Source: Cyanobacteria bacterium UBA791 (GTDB lineage Bacteria; Cyanobacteriota; Vampirovibrionia; Gastranaerophilales; Gastranaerophilaceae). Taken from it: 24,761 bases of DNA. The stretch is from the NCBI GenBank assembly GCA_002297005.1, contig DBIX01000005.1, positions 1 through 24,761 of the forward strand, in the 5' to 3' direction. The notes beneath the pieces were generated by a model, which did no database searches, was not told the origin of the DNA, and saw only the letters and a list, made by a program, of their open reading frames with translations. A program made the position numbers and the translations under genes. Shown here one piece after another: positions 15,901-23,496 of this stretch. The stretch's first letter is position 1. Each line of letters opens with the position of its first letter.

Positions 15901-17037
15901 CTAGACCAAAAAATTAATGCTTTCTACAAAAATATGGAAGGTATTGATAGATTATCAACAGATATAAAAGAAAGTTTTGAAGCTTCTAAAGAAGATATGT
16001 TGAAAAATACTTTAAAAGTATTTGAACAAATTTCTTTTGTTGAAGAAGCAGAAGACATTAAAGATTACATAGCTGATAGCGTTGTAACAGAATTGAAATC
16101 TGTATCTGAAGTTTTAGGCGAAAACGTTAAGGAAATCAAAGGTTTAAAACACGTAATCAATTCTAGTAACCCTCTTGAATATTCTGAACTTGAGGGAGAT
16201 TTCCAAAATATTCAATTAGCTTTCGATAGATTAAAAGTTGAAAACATAGCACCTTTAGTAGAAGGTCTTCAATCAATCAAGGAACAAATCAATATTCTAA
16301 AAACAGGTACGACTATTGATGATGGCTATTCTTACACAATGCAAGATATTGAATCAGATATTGCGAAATTAAGAATGGCATTGAATGAAATCCAAAACGA
16401 TGGAAGAGTTGACGCTGTTGCACAAAACATTGAACAATTAGTAAACTTCTTAGACGGCTTAAAATTTGACTTTACTCGTGAAGATATGGGCAATATGCAA
16501 CGTCATATTACTCACATGGCAGACGAGTTAACAGATTTGTCATCAAGAACAAATAAATTAATTTTAACATCTGAAGATTCAAGAAGTGATATTAAAAATA
16601 CAGTTCTTAGATTTGAACAATTCTTGAGCCAAATTTATAACAACATCAAACCTATCGCTGATATGAATATGAGCGTTAAGTTAGAAGCTGTTAATGAACT
16701 TGTTGATAGAATTTCAAAAACAACAGAAACACATGCAAAATTAATTACAAATATCAATGAAAAAATTGATGCAGTAGAAAATAATGTTATTGAAAACATT
16801 AGAGAAATGAAAAAATTAATGCCACAGTCAGGTTCTGTAATCGGTGTTCTTGAAAGAAAATTTGAAGAACAAGAAGAAAGACTTGCCTCAATGGAAGAAA
16901 AGCTTAACGAATTTATGGAAAGCTTTGATGCTAAAGGTGATGGTGAACTTGGTAAGAAAATCAACAACATTGATAAACAATTAGCAAAATTGAATAAGAG
17001 CATTGAAAAAGTTACATCTTATGTAGACGAGGAGTAA
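12937..17037 (+). CDS. Giant coiled-coil protein (1366 residues), function unknown
   Basis: I do not recognise a catalytic domain. The protein is almost entirely predicted helix, with heptad-type Leu/Ile/Val spacing and many Asn, Lys, Glu and Ser. There is no signal peptide or membrane helix, so it should be cytoplasmic. Two stretches break the coiled coil: around residues 721-750 (RPQAQIEPTFENADSNYSDE) and 857-880 (NGVAVAPSQGQVAPVDVNID), the latter a Pro/Gln/Val-rich hinge. It ends in a short coiled coil (KINNIDKQLAKLNKSIEKVT) and DEE. The start is supported by AGGAAGAG about 9 nt upstream; a TTTAGA/TATAAA promoter pair lies near 12882-12911. Its stop overlaps the ribosome binding site of cutA, so the two are co-translated. 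SMC/Rad50-type ATPase motifs are absent, so it is a structural or scaffolding protein at most by inference. Confidence 0.85.
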   Translation: MADINVERLTEKLSQLGDILDGIRTQNALNIDGTNRTLNSVTEKLAKLDDLSTDECSTLITSLIGELKKNLDDKYSLLNIKFTEIEAQFKDLIKLNESNIEQNQIKELFDIISTNMNIFSKQVMSQGDILNEITLRIESLRMESSDYRDTAKTISSIKAEIEKFNNGFESIVININSSFEKVAEELKKQSIEDLRLKVEDMTMTMNAVISTVQIFDQKNKYLEELLNQISTKEDIERARQTMNAIIEQNKELTDSVNNLASVSDYDGLVSQLNDAKGLIENSNQKLINDLTNLEVTVKNILSIEDFEIFKKDVSKLIYEVIESTNVVRGEVLGTTSEIRNLITVMNSLDFKTIFNKVLNNLTGLESNIKTTIYEVINKITQESESLNTRLSADLGGKLDVINDNISKIPGYTTEKITTTLNELSNKMSMIQSDVKEANNLYTESFSSKYDILADKLNTTNVTLDTISSLGISSLKFNIDDLSQKLEQTKDYLSESTKDSYNDILDKMKTLTKGLELLDDKISKPNNEAIEVVLTKVAELTRKVEDFNINIEKVEFAENINRLKEVLNFMPEIIKESIKKDFTTTIETDIATRIDDLESLVSNITTEYSNSLTDFKTKVADSIDIIKENTETSDIKLNNTVFEINAMKAEIQKIYLELTKMTEDQSQRFVDVQDNTVNRIEELLSSLSNISVNAQEGTLQTSSVDYKILSDKLDSVLEAIKNRPQAQIEPTFENADSNYSDELSEDAYLRIEAKLNKVKDQLNFNSMNFFESMKDNTHLILEELEPIRDRLKSFADEDYQTLMNDFKIQLEYFTNKLKSLFNEVEGTENSNILNNLFAGLASLNGKMEDVENGLKNLTQNGVAVAPSQGQVAPVDVNIDNSNIANLADTLRTLNASNIVELTKGMDAINKKLDLLAAQEKEVDFLSPEKGIEQLSKLNEIISVEKLNALNKLNLLDKLETLNVLDNIDKIPQINTFLELQNQLKDIIIALDQKINAFYKNMEGIDRLSTDIKESFEASKEDMLKNTLKVFEQISFVEEAEDIKDYIADSVVTELKSVSEVLGENVKEIKGLKHVINSSNPLEYSELEGDFQNIQLAFDRLKVENIAPLVEGLQSIKEQINILKTGTTIDDGYSYTMQDIESDIAKLRMALNEIQNDGRVDAVAQNIEQLVNFLDGLKFDFTREDMGNMQRHITHMADELTDLSSRTNKLILTSEDSRSDIKNTVLRFEQFLSQIYNNIKPIADMNMSVKLEAVNELVDRISKTTETHAKLITNINEKIDAVENNVIENIREMKKLMPQSGSVIGVLERKFEEQEERLASMEEKLNEFMESFDAKGDGELGKKINNIDKQLAKLNKSIEKVTSYVDEE

Positions 17038-17040
17038 TAT

Positions 17041-17361
17041 ATGAGTAATTGCGTAGTTGTATATTGCACAGTTCCAACAAAAAACGATGCCAAATCTATT
17101 GCTAAAATTTTGCTTACTCAAAGACTTGCGGCGTGCATAAATATTGTAGAAAAAGTACAGTCAATCTTCAGTTGGCACGATGAAATCTGCGAAGAAAAAG
17201 AACTTTTATTAATGATTAAAACAAAAAGAATTCTTTTTGATAGATTAAAAACTGCAATAAAAATGGTTCACCCATACAATATCCCAGAAATCATTGCAGT
17301 ACCTATTGAAGAAGCTGATAGTGAATATTTAGAATGGATAAATACAGAAACAGCAGACTAA
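17041..17361 (+). CDS. cutA: CutA1 divalent-ion tolerance protein
   Basis: A 106-residue CutA1-family protein, a cytoplasmic trimer with a ferredoxin-like fold related to PII proteins. The family signature is clear: VYCTVPTKNDAKSIAKILLTQRLAACINIV, then SIFSWHDEICEEKELLLMIKT, and HPYNIPEIIAVPI. The family was linked to copper and divalent metal tolerance; its true role is unsettled. The start lies 3 nt after the stop of the coiled-coil gene, whose last codons supply GAGGAG. Its 3' end overlaps the next gene by 28 nt in another frame, so the three genes form one translationally coupled unit. Confidence 0.95.
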   Translation: MSNCVVVYCTVPTKNDAKSIAKILLTQRLAACINIVEKVQSIFSWHDEICEEKELLLMIKTKRILFDRLKTAIKMVHPYNIPEIIAVPIEEADSEYLEWINTETAD

Positions 17362-18161
17362 AAGAACTTGTTGATTTCATTAAAAATCAAGGTCTTATCG
17401 TCAATATGAACACGAAAGCTCGAGGACATTTGGGCTTTTTTACTAATGGAAGAATTGATATTTCTAAAAATACTCCTGAAGAAAGAATTATTCCAACTCT
17501 TCTTCACGAATACTCGCATTATATCCATTCGCAGATAGAAGAAAATATTGTAAAAACAGGAGGTTCTTTAGAAGTACTTTTTAATACAGAAGAAAACATT
17601 GAAGAAATTTTTAAGGAACTTGTTGAAGTAACGCATTTTATAGACGAAAATTCTTTGCATAAAAAACTCTCTTATCACCAAGAATTGATTAAAAACAAAA
17701 TAAAAGAACTAGATAAAGAAGTAAAAAAAGAATATCCTAAGTTTCAACGCTCTAAGAAGTTTAAAGAACTGGATAAAATTGTTAGAAAATCAAATGCTAA
17801 ATACTTTTTAAGATACGATAGAGTAAAAATCAAAGGCTGGTTGTTTCAAAAACCCAAAATTTATGCGATAGAAAATATTGAACGTGATTTTCCAGAACTG
17901 AAACCGTCTGTAATTGCATTTATTAGACTAAAATCTTATCAAAAAAAACAAACAAGAATAGCTCAACGAATAAACAAATTGAACAAATACTACGAAAGAC
18001 CAACAGAACTCTTTGCAAGATTTATTGAGGGACTATACGAAAACAAAGAAAGCATTAAAGAGCTTGCACCACACTCAACAGAAAAATTTTTTGAACTCTT
18101 AAATAAAAATTACTATAAAAATTTGAAAGAAGTATTTACTACTATTGTAAAAATATGTTAA
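17334..18161 (+). CDS. Putative zinc metallopeptidase with HExxH motif
   Basis: A 275-residue soluble protein with a zincin motif in LLHEYSHYIHSQ: His58-Glu59-x-x-His62. A candidate third zinc ligand is Glu225 in RPTELFARFIEGLY, since ExxFA is common for the third ligand in several bacterial and phage zincin families. The middle (residues 105-220) is Lys-rich and helical. There is no signal peptide, so it would act in the cytoplasm. I cannot place it in a named family; distant ImmA/IrrE-type similarity is possible but there is no DNA-binding domain. The ATG lies inside the end of cutA, in the +1 frame relative to it, with no separate ribosome binding site, so it depends on cutA translation. 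Confidence 0.72.
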   Translation: MDKYRNSRLKELVDFIKNQGLIVNMNTKARGHLGFFTNGRIDISKNTPEERIIPTLLHEYSHYIHSQIEENIVKTGGSLEVLFNTEENIEEIFKELVEVTHFIDENSLHKKLSYHQELIKNKIKELDKEVKKEYPKFQRSKKFKELDKIVRKSNAKYFLRYDRVKIKGWLFQKPKIYAIENIERDFPELKPSVIAFIRLKSYQKKQTRIAQRINKLNKYYERPTELFARFIEGLYENKESIKELAPHSTEKFFELLNKNYYKNLKEVFTTIVKIC

Positions 18162-18181
18162 AATAAGTTGTTATTTTAACA
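18156..18181 (+). other. AT-rich hairpin at the end of the cutA/metallopeptidase unit
   Basis: TGTTAAAATAA, GTTG loop, TTATTTTAACA: a perfect 11-bp stem that includes the stop codon of the metallopeptidase gene. No long U-run follows, so it may stabilise the 3' end rather than terminate. Confidence 0.4.
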
Positions 18182-18237
18182 ATTAAAAATTTGTTTTAAC
18201 TTTAAATAAATAACACACATAATATAAGGAGCGAAAC

Positions 18238-18708
18238 ATGTTAGACAACAATAATATCAATATCGGTGGCGTAAGATTTAATAAAAATGATGTACAAAAA
18301 TCAGAAGTTATTAAACAAGACGGCAAAGAAATGAATAGCGTCTTCTTAAACGACGGTACACAAGTTGTATATCCAAACCAAAAAGCTGAAAATGATGCAA
18401 GCATTATGCAAAAAAATGGTACAAAATTTGAATGGGTACCAAATGATAGAAGTAACAATGCGGCATATAAATCAGTTGCAAAAGAAGATCCATCTTACAA
18501 AGAAACAACCTTCAATAAATTAGAAGGGGCTCAAATTACTGGTACTAAAGGTAAAGATGATTATAGATTAAATGACTGTAAGGACACACATGTTGACATT
18601 TCTCAAGATGACGGCATAAAAGATAACGTCTTTGCTAATAAAAATTCTACTGGTATTACTGTAGATAAAGCAGATGGCGACAAGGCAAAAATTAAAAATA
18701 AAAACTAA
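18238..18708 (+). CDS. Small Asn/Lys/Asp-rich protein of unknown function
   Basis: I do not recognise this 156-residue protein. It has no signal peptide or membrane segment and is rich in Asn, Asp, Lys and Gly. The C-terminal third has short regularly spaced units (LEGAQITGTKGKDDYRLNDC, THVDISQDDG, NVFANKNSTGITVD) that suggest stacked beta-strands; G-T-x-G-x-D-D-x-x-x-L loosely recalls RTX-type calcium repeats but lacks the full nonapeptide. One Cys is present. The start is strong: AAGGAG 8 nt upstream. It ends at a terminator and seems monocistronic, with a weak TTTAAC/CATAAT promoter around 18195-18223. Confidence 0.75.
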   Translation: MLDNNNINIGGVRFNKNDVQKSEVIKQDGKEMNSVFLNDGTQVVYPNQKAENDASIMQKNGTKFEWVPNDRSNNAAYKSVAKEDPSYKETTFNKLEGAQITGTKGKDDYRLNDCKDTHVDISQDDGIKDNVFANKNSTGITVDKADGDKAKIKNKN

Positions 18709-18730
18709 AGTTAATCGATAGTTAATTTAT

Positions 18731-18763
18731 AAAAGAAGTCCACCCAAAGTGGACTTTCTTTTT
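18731..18763 (+). terminator. Terminator of the gene at 18238
   Basis: GAAGTCCAC (18735-18743), 5-nt loop, then GTGGACTTTC (18749-18758) with one bulged T, followed by TTTTT. Confidence 0.85.
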
Positions 18764-18790
18764 AAACAAAATAAATTGTAAAATATACAC

Positions 18791-18819
18791 TTGCTTTTTT
18801 AATATTCTCGTGCTACACT
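18791..18819 (+). promoter_or_regulatory. Promoter of the gene at 18857
   Basis: TTGCTT (18791-18796), exactly 17 nt, then TACACT (18814-18819) preceded by TGC, an extended -10. The start point would be about 18826 and the leader about 30 nt with AAGGAG. Confidence 0.65.
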
Positions 18820-18856
18820 CATAACACAGATTATACGTAGGCAAGGAGAAATATAC

Positions 18857-19237
18857 ATGATTCAACCAGTTAATGCAATTACAGCCCCAAAATCTTTAAA
18901 AGCAGTTCAACCTGTTACAAAAGTTTCAAAACAAAACAAAGAAGTTGAAACAAATGCAATTGATAAAAGACAAAGTGATGAAGTATTAGTACACCTAAAA
19001 TACATCGGAAATCAATTACAAGGTATTTTAAATGCAAAAGCTGGTAAAGAAGTAAAAGTTTTAAAAACAGCAAATGTATTAGAAAATGACGATAAAAGAA
19101 CTCCAGCTCAAAAACAAAAAGATGATGAAATTGTTGAATTAGGTTACATCGGTGACGTGTTAAAAAAAATCAACGATGTTGAAAACGGTAAATTAGAAGA
19201 AAAACCTAGCAAACAATCAAAAAGAGTTAGAGTATAA
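18857..19237 (+). CDS. Small basic protein with an internal duplication, function unknown
   Basis: A 126-residue soluble, Lys-rich protein. Residues 41-64 (DEVLVHLKYIGNQLQGILNAKAGK) and 90-112 (DEIVELGYIGDVLKKINDVENGK) are two copies of one unit sharing DE-[VI]-x-x-L-x-YIG-x-x-L-x-x-[IL]. Each looks like a short amphipathic helix pair. The N-terminal 35 residues (MIQPVNAITAPKSLKAVQPV) are low in predicted structure and may be a flexible tail. The C-terminus is strongly basic (KQSKRVRV). There is no signal peptide. The start is supported by AAGGAG 8 nt upstream. A perfect 18-bp terminator follows. No family is recognised. Confidence 0.78.
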   Translation: MIQPVNAITAPKSLKAVQPVTKVSKQNKEVETNAIDKRQSDEVLVHLKYIGNQLQGILNAKAGKEVKVLKTANVLENDDKRTPAQKQKDDEIVELGYIGDVLKKINDVENGKLEEKPSKQSKRVRV

Positions 19238-19251
19238 TTTTTAACAATACA

Positions 19252-19303
19252 AAAGAAAGAGGCTACATTCAAAATTAAATGTAGCCTCTTTCTTTGTTTT
19301 TTC
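19252..19303 (+). terminator. Terminator of the gene at 18857
   Basis: A perfect 18-bp stem: AAAGAAAGAGGCTACATT (19252-19269), 8-nt loop, complement (19278-19295), then GTTTTTTC. Confidence 0.92.
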
Positions 19304-19331
19304 TAGTTTTACCGTAAGTAAAATATGAGTT

Positions 19332-19416
19332 TATGATAAAATGTCATTGCTGTACATGTCAAGCAATGACAAATAAAAAGAGTGCGAAATTCAAAATTGA
19401 ATTTCGCACTCTTTTT
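19332..19416 (+). ncRNA. Candidate small RNA
   Basis: A weak promoter (TTTACC at 19308, 18 nt, TATGAT at 19332-19337) would start transcription at about 19344, at a 10-bp hairpin TGTCATTGCT/AGCAATGACA (19342-19371), which is followed directly by the 20-bp terminator at 19375-19416. The product would be about 75-80 nt with no reading frame. It could equally be only an intergenic hairpin and the terminator of the M16 gene. Confidence 0.3.
19375..19416. terminator. Bidirectional terminator, used at least by the M16 gene
   Basis: A perfect 20-bp inverted repeat, AAAAAGAGTGCGAAATTCAA (19375-19394) and its complement (19397-19416). A and T runs on the outer ends make it functional on either strand. 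On the minus strand it follows the M16 stop by about 40 nt, after another hairpin GTTGGG/CCCAAC (19426-19445). Confidence 0.88.
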
Positions 19417-19456
19417 ATTCAGTAGGTTGGGCGTAGCTACCCAACAATAAAAATTC

Positions 19457-20665
19457 TTAAGGTCTTAAAACAGAAATTACGCTATCTTTTACAAAATAAG
19501 TATTTGCAACTCTTTGAACGTCTTCTGCAGTTACCTTGTTAATCATATCAATATATTTTTGTTGATAATCATAACCAAGATTCATAATTCCATAATAAGC
19601 AAGTTGATTTGAACGTTGCATATTTGTTTCTGTCACAAATTGTTGTTTACCGATAATATTGTTTTTAGCGTTTTGAAGTTCTTTTTCAGAAACTTTTTCT
19701 TTTTGAAGCTTACCAATTTCATCCATAAATCCATCTAGAGAAACTTGGATATTTGATGGTTCTGTAGCAATATAAATACAGAAATTACCGCAAGTTTTAT
19801 AGATTTCATAAGAACTTCTAACTGTATAAGCCAAACCTTTTTTATCTCTCAAGTTTACGAATAAACGAGAAGAAAGTCCGCTTGAACCTAAAATGTTGTT
19901 AAAAACAACAAGTGGAGCGTAATCTTCTGATTCATAAGTTGGAGCAAGCCAACCTTGATAAATTTGAGATTGCTTAGCATCTTTTTTAATAATATCAGAA
20001 CGTTTAGATTTTTCTAAAACTGGCGTTGGGATTTCAGATTTAGAAGATTCAAAAGGTAAATCTTTAAAATGTTCTGTAATCAAATCTTTAACAGTTTCAA
20101 ATGGAACGTCACCAACGATAGAAATGTATTTTTCACCGCTTGCAAGAATTGATTTGTAAGAGTTTACAACATCATCTTTAGTTATATTGTCCATTTCTTC
20201 TAAAATTGTTGTTAAAGTATGACCATAGTAATGATTTTCAAATAATGTTTTGATGAAATTATCTTGAGCTTTAATTCTTGCAGAATCAAGGTCAGCAGTA
20301 ATTTCACCACGCATTTTTAATTTTTCTTTGTCAAACTCCTCAAAAGTTGAGTTTTTAACAATGTCAGCCAAAAGTTCAACTGTTTTTTCAAAGTCCTCGT
20401 TAAGACAAATCATTCTAAGTCTGTAATAATCTTGTTTTGAATCAGAATAAAACTCAATAGCATTTTCATCAAGTTCAGTAGCAATTTGCTCAGAAGAACG
20501 AGATTTAGTACCTTGAGTGAATAAACGATTAATAAGAGAATATGTACCAGAAATCTTTTCAGGCTTATTAATGCCAATGTTTAAAGTAATGGCAATTCTC
20601 GGAGTATTTGGGCTGTTTTTATAAACAGCATTTAAATTATTTTCTAAAGTAAAAGTGTTAATCAT
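19457..20665 (-). CDS. M16-family peptidase homologue lacking the HxxEH zinc motif
   Basis: A 402-residue protein of the M16 (pitrilysin/mitochondrial-processing-peptidase) family, with both half-domains. Where active members read H-F-L-E-H-M-L-F-K-G-T, this one reads YSLINRLFTQGT, so the zinc ligands and catalytic Glu are missing. The C-terminal substrate-grip element is kept: SRLFVNLRDKKGLAYTVRSSYE with the Arg...Tyr pair. It therefore looks like the non-catalytic partner of a two-subunit M16 enzyme, but no active partner lies next to it. There is no signal peptide. The start is set at MINTFTLENNLN; an in-frame TTG seven codons earlier has no support. It is divergent from ppdK. Confidence 0.85.
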   Translation of the reverse strand: MINTFTLENNLNAVYKNSPNTPRIAITLNIGINKPEKISGTYSLINRLFTQGTKSRSSEQIATELDENAIEFYSDSKQDYYRLRMICLNEDFEKTVELLADIVKNSTFEEFDKEKLKMRGEITADLDSARIKAQDNFIKTLFENHYYGHTLTTILEEMDNITKDDVVNSYKSILASGEKYISIVGDVPFETVKDLITEHFKDLPFESSKSEIPTPVLEKSKRSDIIKKDAKQSQIYQGWLAPTYESEDYAPLVVFNNILGSSGLSSRLFVNLRDKKGLAYTVRSSYEIYKTCGNFCIYIATEPSNIQVSLDGFMDEIGKLQKEKVSEKELQNAKNNIIGKQQFVTETNMQRSNQLAYYGIMNLGYDYQQKYIDMINKVTAEDVQRVANTYFVKDSVISVLRP

Positions 20666-20807
20666 AATACAAATATAAAAGCACAAAAATATTAAGTTTT
20701 CAACACAAAAAATAAAGAAAATATATTGAAAAAAAGTATGTTCATGTTATCGTAGTAGTATAAGTAGGTTAAAGCACACAGTTTTATTTTTTAAAAAGGA
20801 GAATAAT

Positions 20808-23468
20808 ATGACAGAAAAACGTGTATACCTTTTCAGAGAAGGAAACGCAAACATGCGTAACGAACTTGGTGGTAAAGGTGCTAACTTAGCAGAAATGACT
20901 AACTTAGGTTTACCAGTACCTCCAGGACTTACAATCACAACAGCTACATGTATGGACTACATCAACAACGGTAACAAAATGCCAGAAAACTTAATGTCAG
21001 AAGTTAAATATGCATTAAAAGATGTAGAAGAACAAGCTGGTAAAAAATTTGGTGATTCAACAAATCCACTATTAGTTTCAGTTCGTTCAGGTGCAAGAGT
21101 TTCAATGCCTGGTATGATGGAAACTATCTTAAACTTAGGTTTAAACGATGAAACAGTAGAAGCAATGGTTAAATTAACAAACAACCCAAGATTCTGCTAT
21201 GATTCATACAGAAGATTCTTAACTATGTTCGGTTCAGTAGCATGGGAAATGGATAGACAAAAATACTTCGAATCAGAAGTTGAAAAAGTAAAAGCAAGAG
21301 AAGGCGTAACTTCAGATACAGAAGTTTCAGCTGAAGGTTGGAAATCATTAATTCCTGTATACAAACAAACAATTAAAGAAGTAACAGGTAAAGACTTCCC
21401 ACAAGATCCATATGTACAATTACAAGAAGCTATTGAAGCTGTATTCAGATCTTGGAACATTCCTAGAGCAGTTGCATACAGAAACATGAACAAAATCGAC
21501 CACAACTTTGGTACAGCAGTAAACGTACAAACAATGGTATTCGGTAACATGGGTAACGATTGTGCAACAGGTGTATCATTCACAAGAAACCCTGCAACAG
21601 GTGAAAACAAATTCTACGGTGAATACTTAGTAAATGCACAAGGTGAAGACGTAGTTGCTGGTATCAGAACTCCAAAACAAATCTGTGAATTAGAAACAGA
21701 TATGCCAGAAATCTACAAACAATACGTAGATATCGCAAAACAATTAGAAAAAGGTTATCACGATGTACAAGATATGGAATTCACAATTGAACGTGGTAAA
21801 TTATGGATTCTTCAAACAAGAAACGGTAAAAGAACAGCTAAAGCTGCTATCAAAATCGCTGTAGATTTATACAACGAAGGTATCGTAACAAAAGAACAAG
21901 CAATCCAACAAGTAGATCCATATTCAGTATACCAAGTATTATTACCATGCTTTAACCCAGCAGCAGTAAAACACGCTCACAAAGTATCAAAAGGTGTTAA
22001 CGCTTCTCCAGGGGCTGCAGTAGGTAAAATCGTATTTGATACAGAAGAAGCAGCAGAACGTGGTTCAAACGGTGAAAAAGTTATCTTAGTAAGAATTGAA
22101 ACTTGCCCAGATGATATTCACGGTATGGCAGTAGCTCAAGGTGTATTAACATTAAGAGGTGGTGCTACATCACACGCAGCTGTAGTAGCAAAAGGTATGG
22201 GTAAACCATGCGTTTCAGGTTGTGAAGACTTAAAAATCAACTTAGAAAACGAAACAATCACTTGTGCAGACGGCACAGTATTCCACAAAGACGACATCAT
22301 TTCATTAGACGGTGGTACTGGTGAAGTTATGGAAGGTGCAATCGAATTAGTAGATGCTGGTATCGATTCAGACTTCGAAACATTCTTCACTTGGGTTAAC
22401 GAAGTTAAACAATTAACAATCGAAGCTAACGCTGATACACCAAAAGACATCGAAAATGCTAAAAAATTCGGTGCTGAAGGTGTAGGTCTTTGCAGAACAG
22501 AACACATGTTCATGGATCCAGACAGATTACCATGGGTACAAAAAATGATTATCGCTGGTACTCCAGAAGCTAGAAAAGAAGCATTAGATCACTTATTACC
22601 AATGCAATACAATGATTTCTATGCAATGTTCAAAGCTATGGGTGACTTACCAATGACAGTTCGTTTATTAGACCCACCTCTTCACGAATTCTTACCTTCT
22701 AAGATTGAATTAGTTGAAAAAGTTGCAACTAAAAAAGCTTTAGGTCAAGATTACGCTGAAGACCAAAAAATGTTAGAAATCGTTGAAAACTTATCAGAAT
22801 CTAACCCAATGATGGGCTTACGTGGTTGCCGTTTAGGTTTAACTTACCCAGAAATCAACGAAATGCAAGTAAGAGCAATCTTCTCAGCAGCTTGTGATTT
22901 GAAAAAAGAAGGCGTAAACGTAAAACCTTATGTAATGATTCCATTAATTGGTCACGTAAACGAATTAAAAACAGCTAAAGACATCTTAGTAAGAGTTGCT
23001 AACGAAGTAATGAACGAAAAAGGTGTTAACGTAGAATACAAATTCGGTACAATGATTGAAATTCCACGTGCAGCATTAACAGCTAGTGAAGTTGCAGAAT
23101 ACGCAGAATTCTTCTCTTATGGTACAAACGACTTAACACAAATGACATTTGGTTACTCAAGAGATGACGCTGAAGGTAAATTCTTGAAAAACTACGTAGA
23201 ACAAAAAATCTTACCATCTAACCCATTTGTAACATTAGACCAAAAAGGTGTTGGTAGATTAATTGAGATGTCAATTAAAGAAGGTAAAGCAGTTAACCCA
23301 TCATTAATCGGTGGTATCTGCGGTGAACACGGTGGCGACCCTGATTCAGTTAAATTCGCTCACAAAATCGGATTGAACTATGTATCTTGCTCACCATACC
23401 GTGTACCTCAAGCAAGATTAGCAGCTGCTCAAGCAGTTGTTGAACAAGGTTCATTAGTAAAAGCATAG
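20808..23468 (+). CDS. ppdK: Pyruvate, phosphate dikinase
   Basis: An 886-residue pyruvate phosphate dikinase, which interconverts pyruvate, ATP and phosphate with phosphoenolpyruvate, AMP and diphosphate in the cytoplasm. The N-terminal nucleotide domain starts VYLFREGNANMRNELGGKGANLAEM and has SVRSGARVSMPGMMETILNLGLND; the swivelling domain has GGATSHAAVVAKGMGKPCVSG with phosphoryl-carrier His456; the C-terminal PEP barrel has GLCRTEHMF, GTNDLTQMTFG and GGICGEHGGDP with catalytic Cys838. The length is normal. AAGGAG stands 8 nt before the ATG. Codon choice is strongly biased and AAC/TAC-rich compared with neighbours, as expected of a highly expressed gene. In such organisms it may run in glycolytic or gluconeogenic direction; sequence does not tell. 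Confidence 0.97.
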   Translation: MTEKRVYLFREGNANMRNELGGKGANLAEMTNLGLPVPPGLTITTATCMDYINNGNKMPENLMSEVKYALKDVEEQAGKKFGDSTNPLLVSVRSGARVSMPGMMETILNLGLNDETVEAMVKLTNNPRFCYDSYRRFLTMFGSVAWEMDRQKYFESEVEKVKAREGVTSDTEVSAEGWKSLIPVYKQTIKEVTGKDFPQDPYVQLQEAIEAVFRSWNIPRAVAYRNMNKIDHNFGTAVNVQTMVFGNMGNDCATGVSFTRNPATGENKFYGEYLVNAQGEDVVAGIRTPKQICELETDMPEIYKQYVDIAKQLEKGYHDVQDMEFTIERGKLWILQTRNGKRTAKAAIKIAVDLYNEGIVTKEQAIQQVDPYSVYQVLLPCFNPAAVKHAHKVSKGVNASPGAAVGKIVFDTEEAAERGSNGEKVILVRIETCPDDIHGMAVAQGVLTLRGGATSHAAVVAKGMGKPCVSGCEDLKINLENETITCADGTVFHKDDIISLDGGTGEVMEGAIELVDAGIDSDFETFFTWVNEVKQLTIEANADTPKDIENAKKFGAEGVGLCRTEHMFMDPDRLPWVQKMIIAGTPEARKEALDHLLPMQYNDFYAMFKAMGDLPMTVRLLDPPLHEFLPSKIELVEKVATKKALGQDYAEDQKMLEIVENLSESNPMMGLRGCRLGLTYPEINEMQVRAIFSAACDLKKEGVNVKPYVMIPLIGHVNELKTAKDILVRVANEVMNEKGVNVEYKFGTMIEIPRAALTASEVAEYAEFFSYGTNDLTQMTFGYSRDDAEGKFLKNYVEQKILPSNPFVTLDQKGVGRLIEMSIKEGKAVNPSLIGGICGEHGGDPDSVKFAHKIGLNYVSCSPYRVPQARLAAAQAVVEQGSLVKA

Positions 23469-23496
23469 TCTTTGACTAATAAACTGATATAGCTTA

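Noticed and set aside
12937..17037. SMC/Rad50-type ATPase or chemoreceptor
   Set aside because: No Walker A, Walker B or ABC signature, no hinge domain of SMC type, no membrane helix and no receptor signalling-tip motif can be seen.
18238..18708. RTX-type calcium-binding toxin fragment
   Set aside because: Only one loose match to the glycine-rich nonapeptide is present and no RTX transporter or activation gene is nearby.
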